This document shows positions 1 through 5,304 of a stretch of DNA of 5,304 nt, one piece after another; within the stretch, counting starts at the first letter, position 1, and every line of letters starts with the position of its first letter. This DNA is from an uncultured Solobacterium sp. (GTDB lineage Bacteria > Bacillota_I > Bacilli_A > Erysipelotrichales > Erysipelotrichaceae): the NCBI GenBank assembly GCA_938041275.1, contig CALISH010000158.1:1-5304 (forward strand). Direction: 5' to 3'. The position numbers and the translations under genes were made by a program. The notes beneath the pieces are model-generated. The model was not told the DNA's origin and did not search any database. It saw only the letters and a program-made list of their open reading frames with translations.

Positions 1-900
1 AACATTACATTCATCTCTCCTGATGATCTAGTTCATTGCTATTATAAATTTGATCCTGAATCTCATCGTGGTATTTCACTACTAAATGATTCTATGATTC
101 CAGCTAAGTTATATACTGGTATGTATATTTCCAATACATTAGCTACTATGTCTCGTGGATATGATAGACGTGTATACTATGTAAAGAACTCTGGTGTAGA
201 TACTAATATCTCCCAATTACTTCTTCAAACTATGAAGCAAATCAAAATGACTAACTTTAATATTAGACGTTTTGAGAATATGAATAACGTATTGAATATC
301 ATTGGTCAATTCAATGATTCCATTATTCCAACAAATGCTTCTGGTGAGTCTCCTGTACAGTTCGAAATCATGCAAGGGCAAAATATTGACCCACAAACTG
401 AACTTATGCAGAAGCTTGAAGATATGGCTGTAGATGCTACTACAGTACCTGTAGAAATTGTAAATGCTAGAAACTCTCTAGATTATGCAGTACAAGCATC
501 TATGACATCTAGTAAGTTCTTAAAGACTGTAATTAGTGACCAAATTATCACTAATGCATTCTTTAGTCGTATTATGACACAACTATACAGAGCCGAGTAT
601 GATGATTCTAAGGCTATCATCAATGTATCCTTGCCGCAACCATCTTACTTAAATACATCTAATACATCCACTATGATTAATAATATGAATGATATGGTTC
701 AAGCTATAACTGATTCCTATTCTGATGATTTCACCGAAGAACAAAAACCATTGTTTATGGCGAATATCAAAAAAGAAATGCTTCGTACTTATATCGACCA
801 AGATATGGTAGATAGAGTGGCTAAGCAAACTAAATTACAACTAGCAGCTAAAGCTACTAACGATGATGACAGTAGTGATGATAACTCTGGTGGATATTAA
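1..900 (+). CDS. Portal vertex protein, C-terminal part (5' end outside window)
   Basis: The reading frame is open from base 1 and ends with TAA at 898-900, giving 299 visible residues. The ATG at 94 is internal: homologous-looking sequence runs upstream of it and it has no good ribosome binding site. Visible residues 4-62 (FISPDDLVHCYYKFD, then SRGYDRRVYYVK) resemble the stretch of T4 gp20-type portals where a Pro-containing loop is followed by an Arg-rich RRVYYV strand. Residues 133-200 hold the expected helical segment: LMQKLEDMAVDATTVPVEIV, then a Ser/Thr-rich turn and SKFLKTVISDQIITNAFFSRI. In the family, twelve copies form the ring at one head vertex through which DNA is packaged and to which the tail attaches. 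The tail end is hydrophilic and acidic (TNDDDSSDDNSGGY, residues 286-299). The family call is by remembered pattern, supported by neighbouring sheath and tube genes. Another head-tail structural protein is possible but less likely. Confidence 0.75.
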   Translation, partial: NITFISPDDLVHCYYKFDPESHRGISLLNDSMIPAKLYTGMYISNTLATMSRGYDRRVYYVKNSGVDTNISQLLLQTMKQIKMTNFNIRRFENMNNVLNIIGQFNDSIIPTNASGESPVQFEIMQGQNIDPQTELMQKLEDMAVDATTVPVEIVNARNSLDYAVQASMTSSKFLKTVISDQIITNAFFSRIMTQLYRAEYDDSKAIINVSLPQPSYLNTSNTSTMINNMNDMVQAITDSYSDDFTEEQKPLFMANIKKEMLRTYIDQDMVDRVAKQTKLQLAAKATNDDDSSDDNSGGY

Positions 901-913
901 GAGACACAAAAAA

Positions 914-950
914 CCCCTATATAGGCATTGCCTATATAGGGATTCTTTTT
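914..950. terminator. Bidirectional intrinsic terminator between convergent portal and tail tube genes
   Basis: A perfect 12-bp stem (915-926 paired with 930-941, CCCTATATAGGC against GCCTATATAGGG) closes a 3-nt ATT loop. On the plus strand it is followed by ATTCTTTTT (942-950). On the minus strand it is followed by a run of six T (complement of 908-913) after an extra G. It lies in the 58-bp gap between the TAA of the portal gene and the TAA of the tube gene, so it can end both transcripts. Each arm contains the 10-bp palindrome CCTATATAGG, so the element is also a direct repeat. Confidence 0.9.
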
Positions 951-958
951 AATACATA

Positions 959-1807
959 TTAACCTTGGAAGTCAGTAGTGCCACCAGCATTACCAGTGCC
1001 ATTGCTAACAAGAGTTTTATGATATGCATTGAAAGTACCACTGTAACGGAATTCGGATTCATTCCAGATAGTACCTTTACGTACCCAGTCAAGTAATTGT
1101 TGAGCACGTTCATTAATGTACCAGTTAGAGATAGGTACACAGTTGTATTCAATGGATAATTCTTTGAATTCGTATTGCCCTTTTTCAGAGTTATACAATT
1201 CAGAGAAGTCAGCATTAGTTGGTTGAGCTGCAACCAAGTAATATGCTTTTTCGATATGACGCATTGTGTTATTAGTTACGATATACATGAATGTGAAACA
1301 TTCATTTTCGAAACCACCATCCAATACGCCTTTGTCGATAAGACCATTGTAGTGTTTAATACCCGTAATTGGGTCTTTAATACCACGTAAGTACAATTCA
1401 TGTACTTTAGTAAGTACAGAACCAGCTTTTTCAAAGAAACGCATGGAGATCTGAGAAGCAGATGGTATTGTAACTTTGTTGATTACGTTAATGGATTGGA
1501 TACCATTTGTCAATTCTGCAGTTTCAGATTGCATGTTATCGAGACCACTCAAACCACGGAATTCATATTCCAAGATATGAACGTAAGTATCGATAAGTTT
1601 TTTGTAACGAGTGCTACGGTCAGCCAATTCAGATAAGAATCGAGGGATGTCCAATACAATAAGTAAGGAGTAACCAGATTCGAATTGGTTGAATTGTTGT
1701 AAGTTAGCCCAGTCAGTAGTACCACGGAAAAGGGCATAACCTGTTAGGTCTTTGGTCTCAGTTGTACCATCAAAGATGAAAGGGATTTCACCATTTGTAA
1801 AAGCCAT
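959..1807 (-). CDS. Probable tail tube protein of a contractile-tail phage
   Basis: 282 residues from ATG (1805-1807) to TAA (959-961). AAAGGAG at 1817-1823 sits 9 nt before the ATG and decides the start. In contractile phages the tube protein stacks as hexamers to make the inner conduit inside the sheath. The call rests on its place directly after the sheath gene, the normal order for these two genes, and on sequence character: a central MRFFEKAGSVLTKVHELYLRGIKDP stretch (about 122-146), then HYNGLID, MYIVTNNTMRHIEKAYYLVAAQP (about 174-196) and YNSEKGQYEFKELSIEYNCVP (about 205-225), a β-rich tube-like pattern followed by a helix (ERAQQLLDWV). It has no signal peptide or membrane segment, and the last 15 residues are a Gly/Thr/Asn tail. 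Leu codons TTA/CTA are nearly absent from residues 61-211, as in the sheath gene. It shares a transcript with the sheath and ends at the 914-950 terminator. Another tail-tube-associated protein cannot be excluded. Confidence 0.75.
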   Translation of the reverse strand: MAFTNGEIPFIFDGTTETKDLTGYALFRGTTDWANLQQFNQFESGYSLLIVLDIPRFLSELADRSTRYKKLIDTYVHILEYEFRGLSGLDNMQSETAELTNGIQSINVINKVTIPSASQISMRFFEKAGSVLTKVHELYLRGIKDPITGIKHYNGLIDKGVLDGGFENECFTFMYIVTNNTMRHIEKAYYLVAAQPTNADFSELYNSEKGQYEFKELSIEYNCVPISNWYINERAQQLLDWVRKGTIWNESEFRYSGTFNAYHKTLVSNGTGNAGGTTDFQG

Positions 1808-1816
1808 TGTTTAGTT

Positions 1817-1823
1817 CTCCTTT
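1817..1823 (-). promoter_or_regulatory. Ribosome binding site of the tail tube gene
   Basis: AAAGGAG on the minus strand, 9 nt before the tube ATG, inside the 18-nt gap after the sheath stop codon. This gap has no room for a promoter or terminator, so the two tail genes are one transcription unit. Confidence 0.85.
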
Positions 1824-1825
1824 CC

Positions 1826-3985
1826 TTATACGTTATCAGCAACTGGAATAGCAATGATACGGAAGATTTCGTATTGTACGAAGTCTTTGAATTTAACTTT
1901 GATAGAAGCGTATACAATTTTATTAGCAGCGTAGATTGTATTTTGTTCCATAACCAATTCGATAGAAGCGAATTTGGATTTGAATTTTTCAATGATACGG
2001 TTAACGTCAGCTTTGTATTTTTCAAAGTCTTGACCAGTGATGAATTTATAACGAGATTTAGGACATTCTTTACGAATTTCTTTAATCAATTCTTGTACAG
2101 TAAGTACGTTGTTGATAAAAGATAATTGAGTGTAACGGTCTTGAGAAGTGTATTCAGAAACCATAGTGAATACGTTGTTAATATTCATACCATAGTTTAC
2201 ACGCATATCTTCCATTTTTGTTTGTTGGTCCAATGTAGGAGTAACTTTAGGAATGAAAGATACAGTTTTGTCAATAACGTTAGGAATGATCCAGCTGTTA
2301 GCTTCACCAGCACATACCAAGTTACGACCATTACCAAAGTGCATACAAATCAAACGAGCAATATCGTAACCGATAGTTACAGTAATTTGTTTGTTTGTGT
2401 AAGGGTCATAAATGTCATAGGATTGACAGTAGTCAGCTACAAAACGAGAACGGTTAGCGTCAATACCACCAATCATATCTTTCTTAGATTTGATTGCTAA
2501 TAATGTATTCATACCAATGCCGTAATCACGGAAGAAGAATACGTCTTGACGGAATTTACACAATTCTACGATAGCAGTTTTAACTGGCAATGCATAGTTA
2601 GCATCAACTACAACGTCAATTGGAGTATTATCAGTATTAAAGATATCATCAGAGAATGTACCATCGAAAGCTTTCTTCATTTCTTCATCGTAAGGAATAC
2701 GATAAGTTTTATTTAACTTACGAGCATCTTCTGGATTTAATTTTTCTCTATACGTAATAGGATAACGGCCCCATTTACCATTGTCACCACCTTTAAGGAA
2801 GTGACCTTCGGAAACGTTCAAGAATGTAGTTGTTTGGTTATCTTCGTTTTTGTCATTGATATGAATTTTAGCGAATTCTTGACCACGATAGTCTTTACCG
2901 TTTAAGATATCTGCAGTTTTCAAAATATTTTCATCAATATTTGTCATCTTAGCAACAGCTTGGAAGAACAAGTTAGTTTGGTCTTCGAATGCATGTACTT
3001 TAATTTGAGCTGCAGAACGTTTGGATACAGAATCAATGTACAAGTTGTAACCACGTTCTAATTCATCAGGGTTCAAGGAGAAGATCATGCTTTCTAAAGC
3101 AACATCGTTCTCATAAACATCTAATTTATAACGAGCTGATTCAGCTGTACGGGATAATGTAGCATCCAAGGATACACGGATACGTTTGTTAGAAACACCA
3201 CGACCATTGTCAGTTACTACGAATAACAAGTAGTCGTTCATACGTGTACCAGGAGCAATAGATTCACCAGTGAATTTTTCAGCAACTGTAAGAGCGTTAC
3301 CTTTTTTCTTCAATACATATTCAGCTAATTTCTTAATGTCGTTACCGATCTTTTCTTTCAATAAAGTATCAGAATCGATAGACTCTACAGAGTAGCTGAT
3401 AGAGCAAGTATTGATGATAGCTTTTTGTACTCGAGGGTCAGAATCAATAGTAGCAGGATCAGTGATAGGTGTTTCAAAACCATCAGCTGCACCTAATTTC
3501 ATGATTTCTTCTTTGATGTATCGAGGACGATCAGCTTCTTCATGATACAATGCTACGTCAGAAGTTAACCAGTATTCTTCGTCCTTAATAGGTTTCATTA
3601 CACGAACACCGTTTTCTTCAACTTCTTCACGAAGAATATTGAAGTTTTCATCATGACGATAGCGGAATAATTGTTGCTTATCTTCTTTAAGATGAGCAAT
3701 TACTGCAAAGTTAGCTAATGTGGAATCAGGATGCACTACACGTTTTGCATACAAAATACCACCATTGTTGATAACGTTAGCAGCTTGAAGTAAAGGTTGG
3801 CCATGGCGTTGGAAAGAGATCTCGCCATATTGCTCGAAGAACTTATTACCTTGGATATGAATATAGTCTTCTGTACCCTTATCAGAAGTGAAAGCTGAAA
3901 AGACCACTGGTCTTGTCGTATTGTCAGATATCTGTAGGGAAGGAATATCGGACTGATCTTCTAGAATGATTGTAGTACCAATCAT
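1826..3985 (-). CDS. Tail sheath protein (contractile tail)
   Basis: 719 residues from ATG (3983-3985) to TAA (1826-1828). AAAGGAGG (3993-4000) lies 7 nt before the ATG. The protein forms the outer cylinder of the tail, which contracts to drive the tube through the host envelope. The N-terminus is the most telling part: RPVVFSAF (25-32), DKGTE (35-39), FFEQYG (49-54), then RHGQPLLQAANVINNGGILYAKRV (60-83), the pattern seen at the start of large-phage sheaths, where the chain enters a G-rich β core after an extended arm. The C-terminal part (about 594-719) has a conserved-looking MRVNYGMNINNVF, a helical stretch with LTVQELIKEIRKECP, and final β strands (VYASIKVKFKDF, YEIFRIIAIPV) that fit the conserved core-forming C-terminal sheath domain. 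Length is in the range of T4 gp18-like and jumbo-phage sheaths, so the gene appears complete. It is followed 18 nt later by the tube gene. Arg is mostly CGT, and Leu TTA/CTA and Ser TCA are rare in the C-terminal third, consistent with high expression. Confidence 0.92.
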   Translation of the reverse strand: MIGTTIILEDQSDIPSLQISDNTTRPVVFSAFTSDKGTEDYIHIQGNKFFEQYGEISFQRHGQPLLQAANVINNGGILYAKRVVHPDSTLANFAVIAHLKEDKQQLFRYRHDENFNILREEVEENGVRVMKPIKDEEYWLTSDVALYHEEADRPRYIKEEIMKLGAADGFETPITDPATIDSDPRVQKAIINTCSISYSVESIDSDTLLKEKIGNDIKKLAEYVLKKKGNALTVAEKFTGESIAPGTRMNDYLLFVVTDNGRGVSNKRIRVSLDATLSRTAESARYKLDVYENDVALESMIFSLNPDELERGYNLYIDSVSKRSAAQIKVHAFEDQTNLFFQAVAKMTNIDENILKTADILNGKDYRGQEFAKIHINDKNEDNQTTTFLNVSEGHFLKGGDNGKWGRYPITYREKLNPEDARKLNKTYRIPYDEEMKKAFDGTFSDDIFNTDNTPIDVVVDANYALPVKTAIVELCKFRQDVFFFRDYGIGMNTLLAIKSKKDMIGGIDANRSRFVADYCQSYDIYDPYTNKQITVTIGYDIARLICMHFGNGRNLVCAGEANSWIIPNVIDKTVSFIPKVTPTLDQQTKMEDMRVNYGMNINNVFTMVSEYTSQDRYTQLSFINNVLTVQELIKEIRKECPKSRYKFITGQDFEKYKADVNRIIEKFKSKFASIELVMEQNTIYAANKIVYASIKVKFKDFVQYEIFRIIAIPVADNV

Positions 3986-4029
3986 ATGTTTTCCTCCTTT
4001 AAAATCAAAAAATTTTACAGGTTAGTCAT

Positions 4030-4054
4030 ATTATAATATTACTAAACTTTTACA
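4030..4054 (-). promoter_or_regulatory. Candidate promoter for the sheath-tube unit
   Basis: On the minus strand a perfect TATAAT hexamer (4030-4035) lies inside the 12-bp palindrome ATATTATAATAT (4028-4039). Exactly 44 nt separate it from the sheath ATG, giving an expected leader of about 38 nt. No good −35 is seen at 16-18 bp spacing; the 17-bp position reads TAGATG, 3 of 6 against TTGACA. The upstream 9-mer TGTAAAAGT (4046-4054) recurs in the promoter of the 246-residue gene. It could be a −10-only or activator-dependent phage promoter, or simply AT-rich sequence. Confidence 0.45.
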
Positions 4055-4071
4055 TCTATGTTGGATATAAG

Positions 4072-4105
4072 CCTTATAGGGTGTATTACCCCATAAGGAT
4101 TTTTT
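4072..4105. terminator. Hairpin overlapping the stop codon of the 246-residue gene; possible terminator
   Basis: CCTTATAGGG (4072-4081) faces CCCCATAAGG (4089-4098) across a 7-nt loop that contains the TAA stop of the minus-strand gene. In the minus-strand transcript all ten positions can pair, with one G·U; in the plus-strand transcript that position is an A/C mismatch. Yet the T6 run (4100-4105) follows the hairpin only on the plus strand. Minus-strand transcripts leave the hairpin into CTTATATCC, with no T-run. It is therefore either a weak or atypical terminator for the minus-strand gene, a 3'-end stabilising structure, or a plus-strand terminator against antisense transcription. Confidence 0.5.
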
Positions 4106-4826
4106 CCATAGGAGAATCGACTGTCTTATCATTAATGATAGCATTGACTACAGCATCATCCCAGTTTTCGGATGTGATAGATGAGAATGGTGAAATATAT
4201 TTAGGTACCATCTTAACAGAGATAGATTTATAGTGATTCATATTTGGGTCTTTAGCTAAACGGAATGGGATAGATTCATCTTTAGCAGATCTACATACTT
4301 GAGAGATAATCATACCAAACATTTGAGCAGATAGACCGAATGAACTACCATTATACTTAATACTATCCATTAAGAATGTATGTAATTGATCATAAGGGAT
4401 TGTATTAGGGATATTACCAGTGATTAGGAATATCTTAAACATGTTTTCCACATTAGTGATATCTTCTGGGGACTTAGTATTTAAGATAGCTATATCGCCC
4501 TTATGGAAACGTAATAAACGATAGTCTTTAGGGATAGGTGCCTTCTTATCTATTACATAGTCTTTGACTTTATCTACTTGATTAGGCATACAAGATATTA
4601 CCATAGGAAAGTAAAACATCTTTAATCCTATTTCAGATTTACCATTCTTATCAAATACCTCATAGTTAAATAGTCCTAATGTGTTTACATATTCACCAGC
4701 AAATTCTGCATATTTCATATTACCATCAGATCTAAAGTAATCTTCTGGGATATAGAATACTAACTCTCCATCACCATTAAAGATAAGAGAGTCTCCTTCT
4801 TTGGTTAAAAATTTAGGTATTGCCAT
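4086..4826 (-). CDS. Unrecognised protein, probable phage structural gene by context
   Basis: 246 residues from ATG (4824-4826) to TAA (4086-4088). AAGGAGG (4835-4841) is 8 nt before the ATG. I do not recognise a family. The chain looks soluble, with no signal peptide or clear membrane segment. It opens with a Gly/Asp-rich β-like stretch (GDSLIFNGDGELVFYIPEDYF, 11-31), has a hydrophobic FYFPMVISCMP (71-81), a mixed centre (YRLLRFHKGDIAIL, 102-115; NMFKIFLITGNIPNTIPY, 128-145), a Ser/Gly/Met-rich segment (NGSSFGLSAQMFGMIISQVCRSAKD, 159-183) and ends in SENWDDAVVNAIINDKTVDSPMEKI. It lies just upstream of the sheath on the same strand, so a tail, neck or other virion role is a fair guess and no more. 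It appears to have its own σA-like promoter. Its codon use resembles the portal more than the sheath: it has no long antisense open frames, so TTA/CTA/TCA codons are common. Confidence 0.88.
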   Translation of the reverse strand: MAIPKFLTKEGDSLIFNGDGELVFYIPEDYFRSDGNMKYAEFAGEYVNTLGLFNYEVFDKNGKSEIGLKMFYFPMVISCMPNQVDKVKDYVIDKKAPIPKDYRLLRFHKGDIAILNTKSPEDITNVENMFKIFLITGNIPNTIPYDQLHTFLMDSIKYNGSSFGLSAQMFGMIISQVCRSAKDESIPFRLAKDPNMNHYKSISVKMVPKYISPFSSITSENWDDAVVNAIINDKTVDSPMEKILMG

Positions 4827-4857
4827 TATATATACCTCCTTCTTAATGAGTTGTTCA

Positions 4858-4900
4858 AGTATAGCACTTTTACAGGGTTTCGCAATTCTGTTTTTTTTTT
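4858..4900 (-). promoter_or_regulatory. σA-type promoter with A-tract for the 246-residue gene
   Basis: Minus strand: −35 TTGCGA (4880-4885, 4 of 6), 16-bp spacer, and an extended −10 TGCTATACT (TGC 4864-4866, TATACT 4858-4863, 5 of 6). The A10 tract (4891-4900) would lie about 40-50 bp upstream of the expected start near 4851, where a proximal UP element acts. The predicted leader is about 24 nt and contains the AAGGAGG site. This is the best promoter in the window. Confidence 0.75.
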
Positions 4901-4906
4901 AGTTGT

Positions 4907-4923
4907 ATATTATAATTGTGCAT
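4907..4923 (+). promoter_or_regulatory. Candidate promoter for the rightmost gene
   Basis: Plus strand: perfect TATAAT (4911-4916) within ATATTATAAT (4907-4916), the same 10-mer as upstream of the sheath, and again exactly 44 nt before the start codon. The −35 position falls on the T10 tract and its edge (CTGTTT at 17 bp), which is not TTGACA-like. Expected transcription start is near 4923, giving a leader of about 38 nt. It is divergent from the 4858-4900 promoter. Confidence 0.5.
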
Positions 4924-4945
4924 ACATAATTGGTTATATTAATTT

Positions 4946-4952
4946 AAGGAGG
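4946..4952 (+). promoter_or_regulatory. Ribosome binding site fixing the start of the rightmost gene
   Basis: AAGGAGG, 8 nt before the ATG at 4961. The surrounding TTTAAGGAGGAAACA closely matches TTTAAAGGAGGAAAACA before the sheath gene. This site shows that the plus strand, not the minus-strand open frames over the same bases, is coding here. Confidence 0.88.
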
Positions 4953-4960
4953 AAACAATT

Positions 4961-5304
4961 ATGAATATCACTTCCCCAATGCTAAGACAATTAGTATACA
5001 ACGCAATCGATAACCGTGAAAATCTAAAGACATTAAATGCTTTAAATAGAGGGGATATGCCATTTAGGGTGGCATATAACCAACACGGTCTAATCGAAAT
5101 CTGTGTTGGTAATGCTGTAAGAAAGTTGGATTGTAGTACCGACTTCCGATGTATCTGCCGCACTATCACTATTGATACTGAACATTATTACGCAATTAAA
5201 TGTGTAACTATGTTTGTCAACAAAGGTGGCACTCGGGATGAGGTTATTGCAATAACTGCAACTGAGTATGTAAAGGACCTGCTCCAAGAGGATATAGAAA
5301 AGAT
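4961..5304 (+). CDS. Unrecognised protein, N-terminal part (3' end outside window)
   Basis: The frame starts at ATG 4961 behind a strong ribosome binding site and stays open for 114 codons to the window edge. I do not recognise it. It begins MNITSPMLRQLVYNAIDNRE, likely a helix (about 7-30), followed by a β-rich middle (MPFRVAYN, GLIEICVG, ICRTITID, YYAIKCVTMFVN) and a probable helix EYVKDLLQEDIEK (102-114). Five Cys occur at 48, 58, 64, 66 and 81; C58, C64 and C66 are close together but do not form a familiar zinc motif. There is no signal peptide or membrane segment. It is divergent from the 246-residue gene, so it probably belongs to a different transcription unit. A small phage regulatory or accessory protein is as likely as a virion protein. 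Confidence 0.8.
   Translation, partial: MNITSPMLRQLVYNAIDNRENLKTLNALNRGDMPFRVAYNQHGLIEICVGNAVRKLDCSTDFRCICRTITIDTEHYYAIKCVTMFVNKGGTRDEVIAITATEYVKDLLQEDIEK

Noticed and set aside
94..96. ATG at 94 as the start of the portal gene
   Set aside because: The same frame is open to base 1 with portal-like residues (FISPDDLVHCYYKFD), and there is no ribosome binding site before 94.
1175..1636. Two plus-strand open frames opposite the tube gene
   Set aside because: They lie in exact antisense codon register with the tube gene and are explained by its avoidance of TTA/CTA/TCA codons; no ribosome binding site precedes them.
949..2025. Further minus-strand frames overlapping tube and sheath in other registers (949-1233, 1549-1737, 1744-2025)
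   Set aside because: They overlap strongly supported genes, have low-complexity Leu/Asn/Ser composition and lack ribosome binding sites.
1874..2500. Two adjacent plus-strand open frames of 83 and 124 codons opposite the sheath gene
   Set aside because: Same antisense register as the sheath codons; they have Phe/Val/Ser-rich composition typical of reverse-complemented coding DNA and no start signals.
4013..4874. Recurring TGTAAAA words upstream of the sheath and of the 246-residue gene (4013-4021, 4046-4054, 4866-4876)
   Set aside because: The words share up to 9 bases but lie at different distances from the −10 hexamers, and such AT-rich words are expected by chance; kept only as a note.
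4872..4900. T10 tract as an intrinsic terminator
   Set aside because: The only stem before it is ACAG/CTGT, 4 bp with a 12-nt loop, and no plus-strand transcript is expected to need ending there.
4881..4960. Possible phage origin or attachment site in the AT-rich divergent gap
   Set aside because: No iterons, no repeated boxes and no integrase gene nearby; AT-richness alone is not enough.
4939..5287. Minus-strand open frames opposite the rightmost gene
   Set aside because: The plus strand has AAGGAGG with correct spacing and an ATG at 4961 with an uninterrupted frame to the window edge; the minus-strand frames have no such signals.

Overview
The window looks like part of the virion-structure region of a large, contractile-tailed (myovirus-type) dsDNA phage or prophage. 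The DNA is clearly AT-rich. Each complete gene, and the right-edge gene, starts behind a strong AGGAGG-type ribosome binding site, which points to a low-GC Gram-positive or related Firmicutes/Negativicutes host. The host cannot be named from this sequence. There are no tRNA or rRNA genes, CRISPR arrays, insertion sequences or recognisable host genes.

Layout, left to right. (1) 1-900, plus strand: the C-terminal 299 residues of a portal-vertex-like protein whose start lies outside the window. (2) 914-950: a compact bidirectional terminator between convergent genes. (3) 959-1807, minus: the probable tail tube protein. (4) 1826-3985, minus: the 719-residue tail sheath protein, 18 nt upstream of the tube gene and almost certainly co-transcribed with it. 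(5) 3986-4085: a 100-bp gap with a candidate minus-strand promoter for the sheath-tube unit and a hairpin overlapping the end of the next gene. (6) 4086-4826, minus: a 246-residue protein I do not recognise, probably phage-structural by context only. (7) 4827-4960: a divergent promoter region with an A10/T10 tract. (8) 4961 to the window end, plus: the first 114 residues of an unrecognised protein, still open at the edge.

How the parts fit. Sheath and tube are the two concentric cylinders of a contractile tail, and the portal is the head vertex to which such a tail is joined. Here the portal is transcribed towards the tail genes and stops at a shared terminator, so head-vertex and tail-tube genes are separate transcription units. 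Tube and sheath carry a visible codon bias (avoidance of TTA/CTA Leu) that the portal lacks, which fits very high expression of the multi-copy tail proteins.

I found no clearly new biological system. The points most worth a second look are a −10 hexamer with identical 44-nt spacing to the start codon upstream of both the sheath gene and the right-edge gene, the self-palindromic double-repeat terminator, and the hairpin wrapped around the stop codon of the 246-residue gene.
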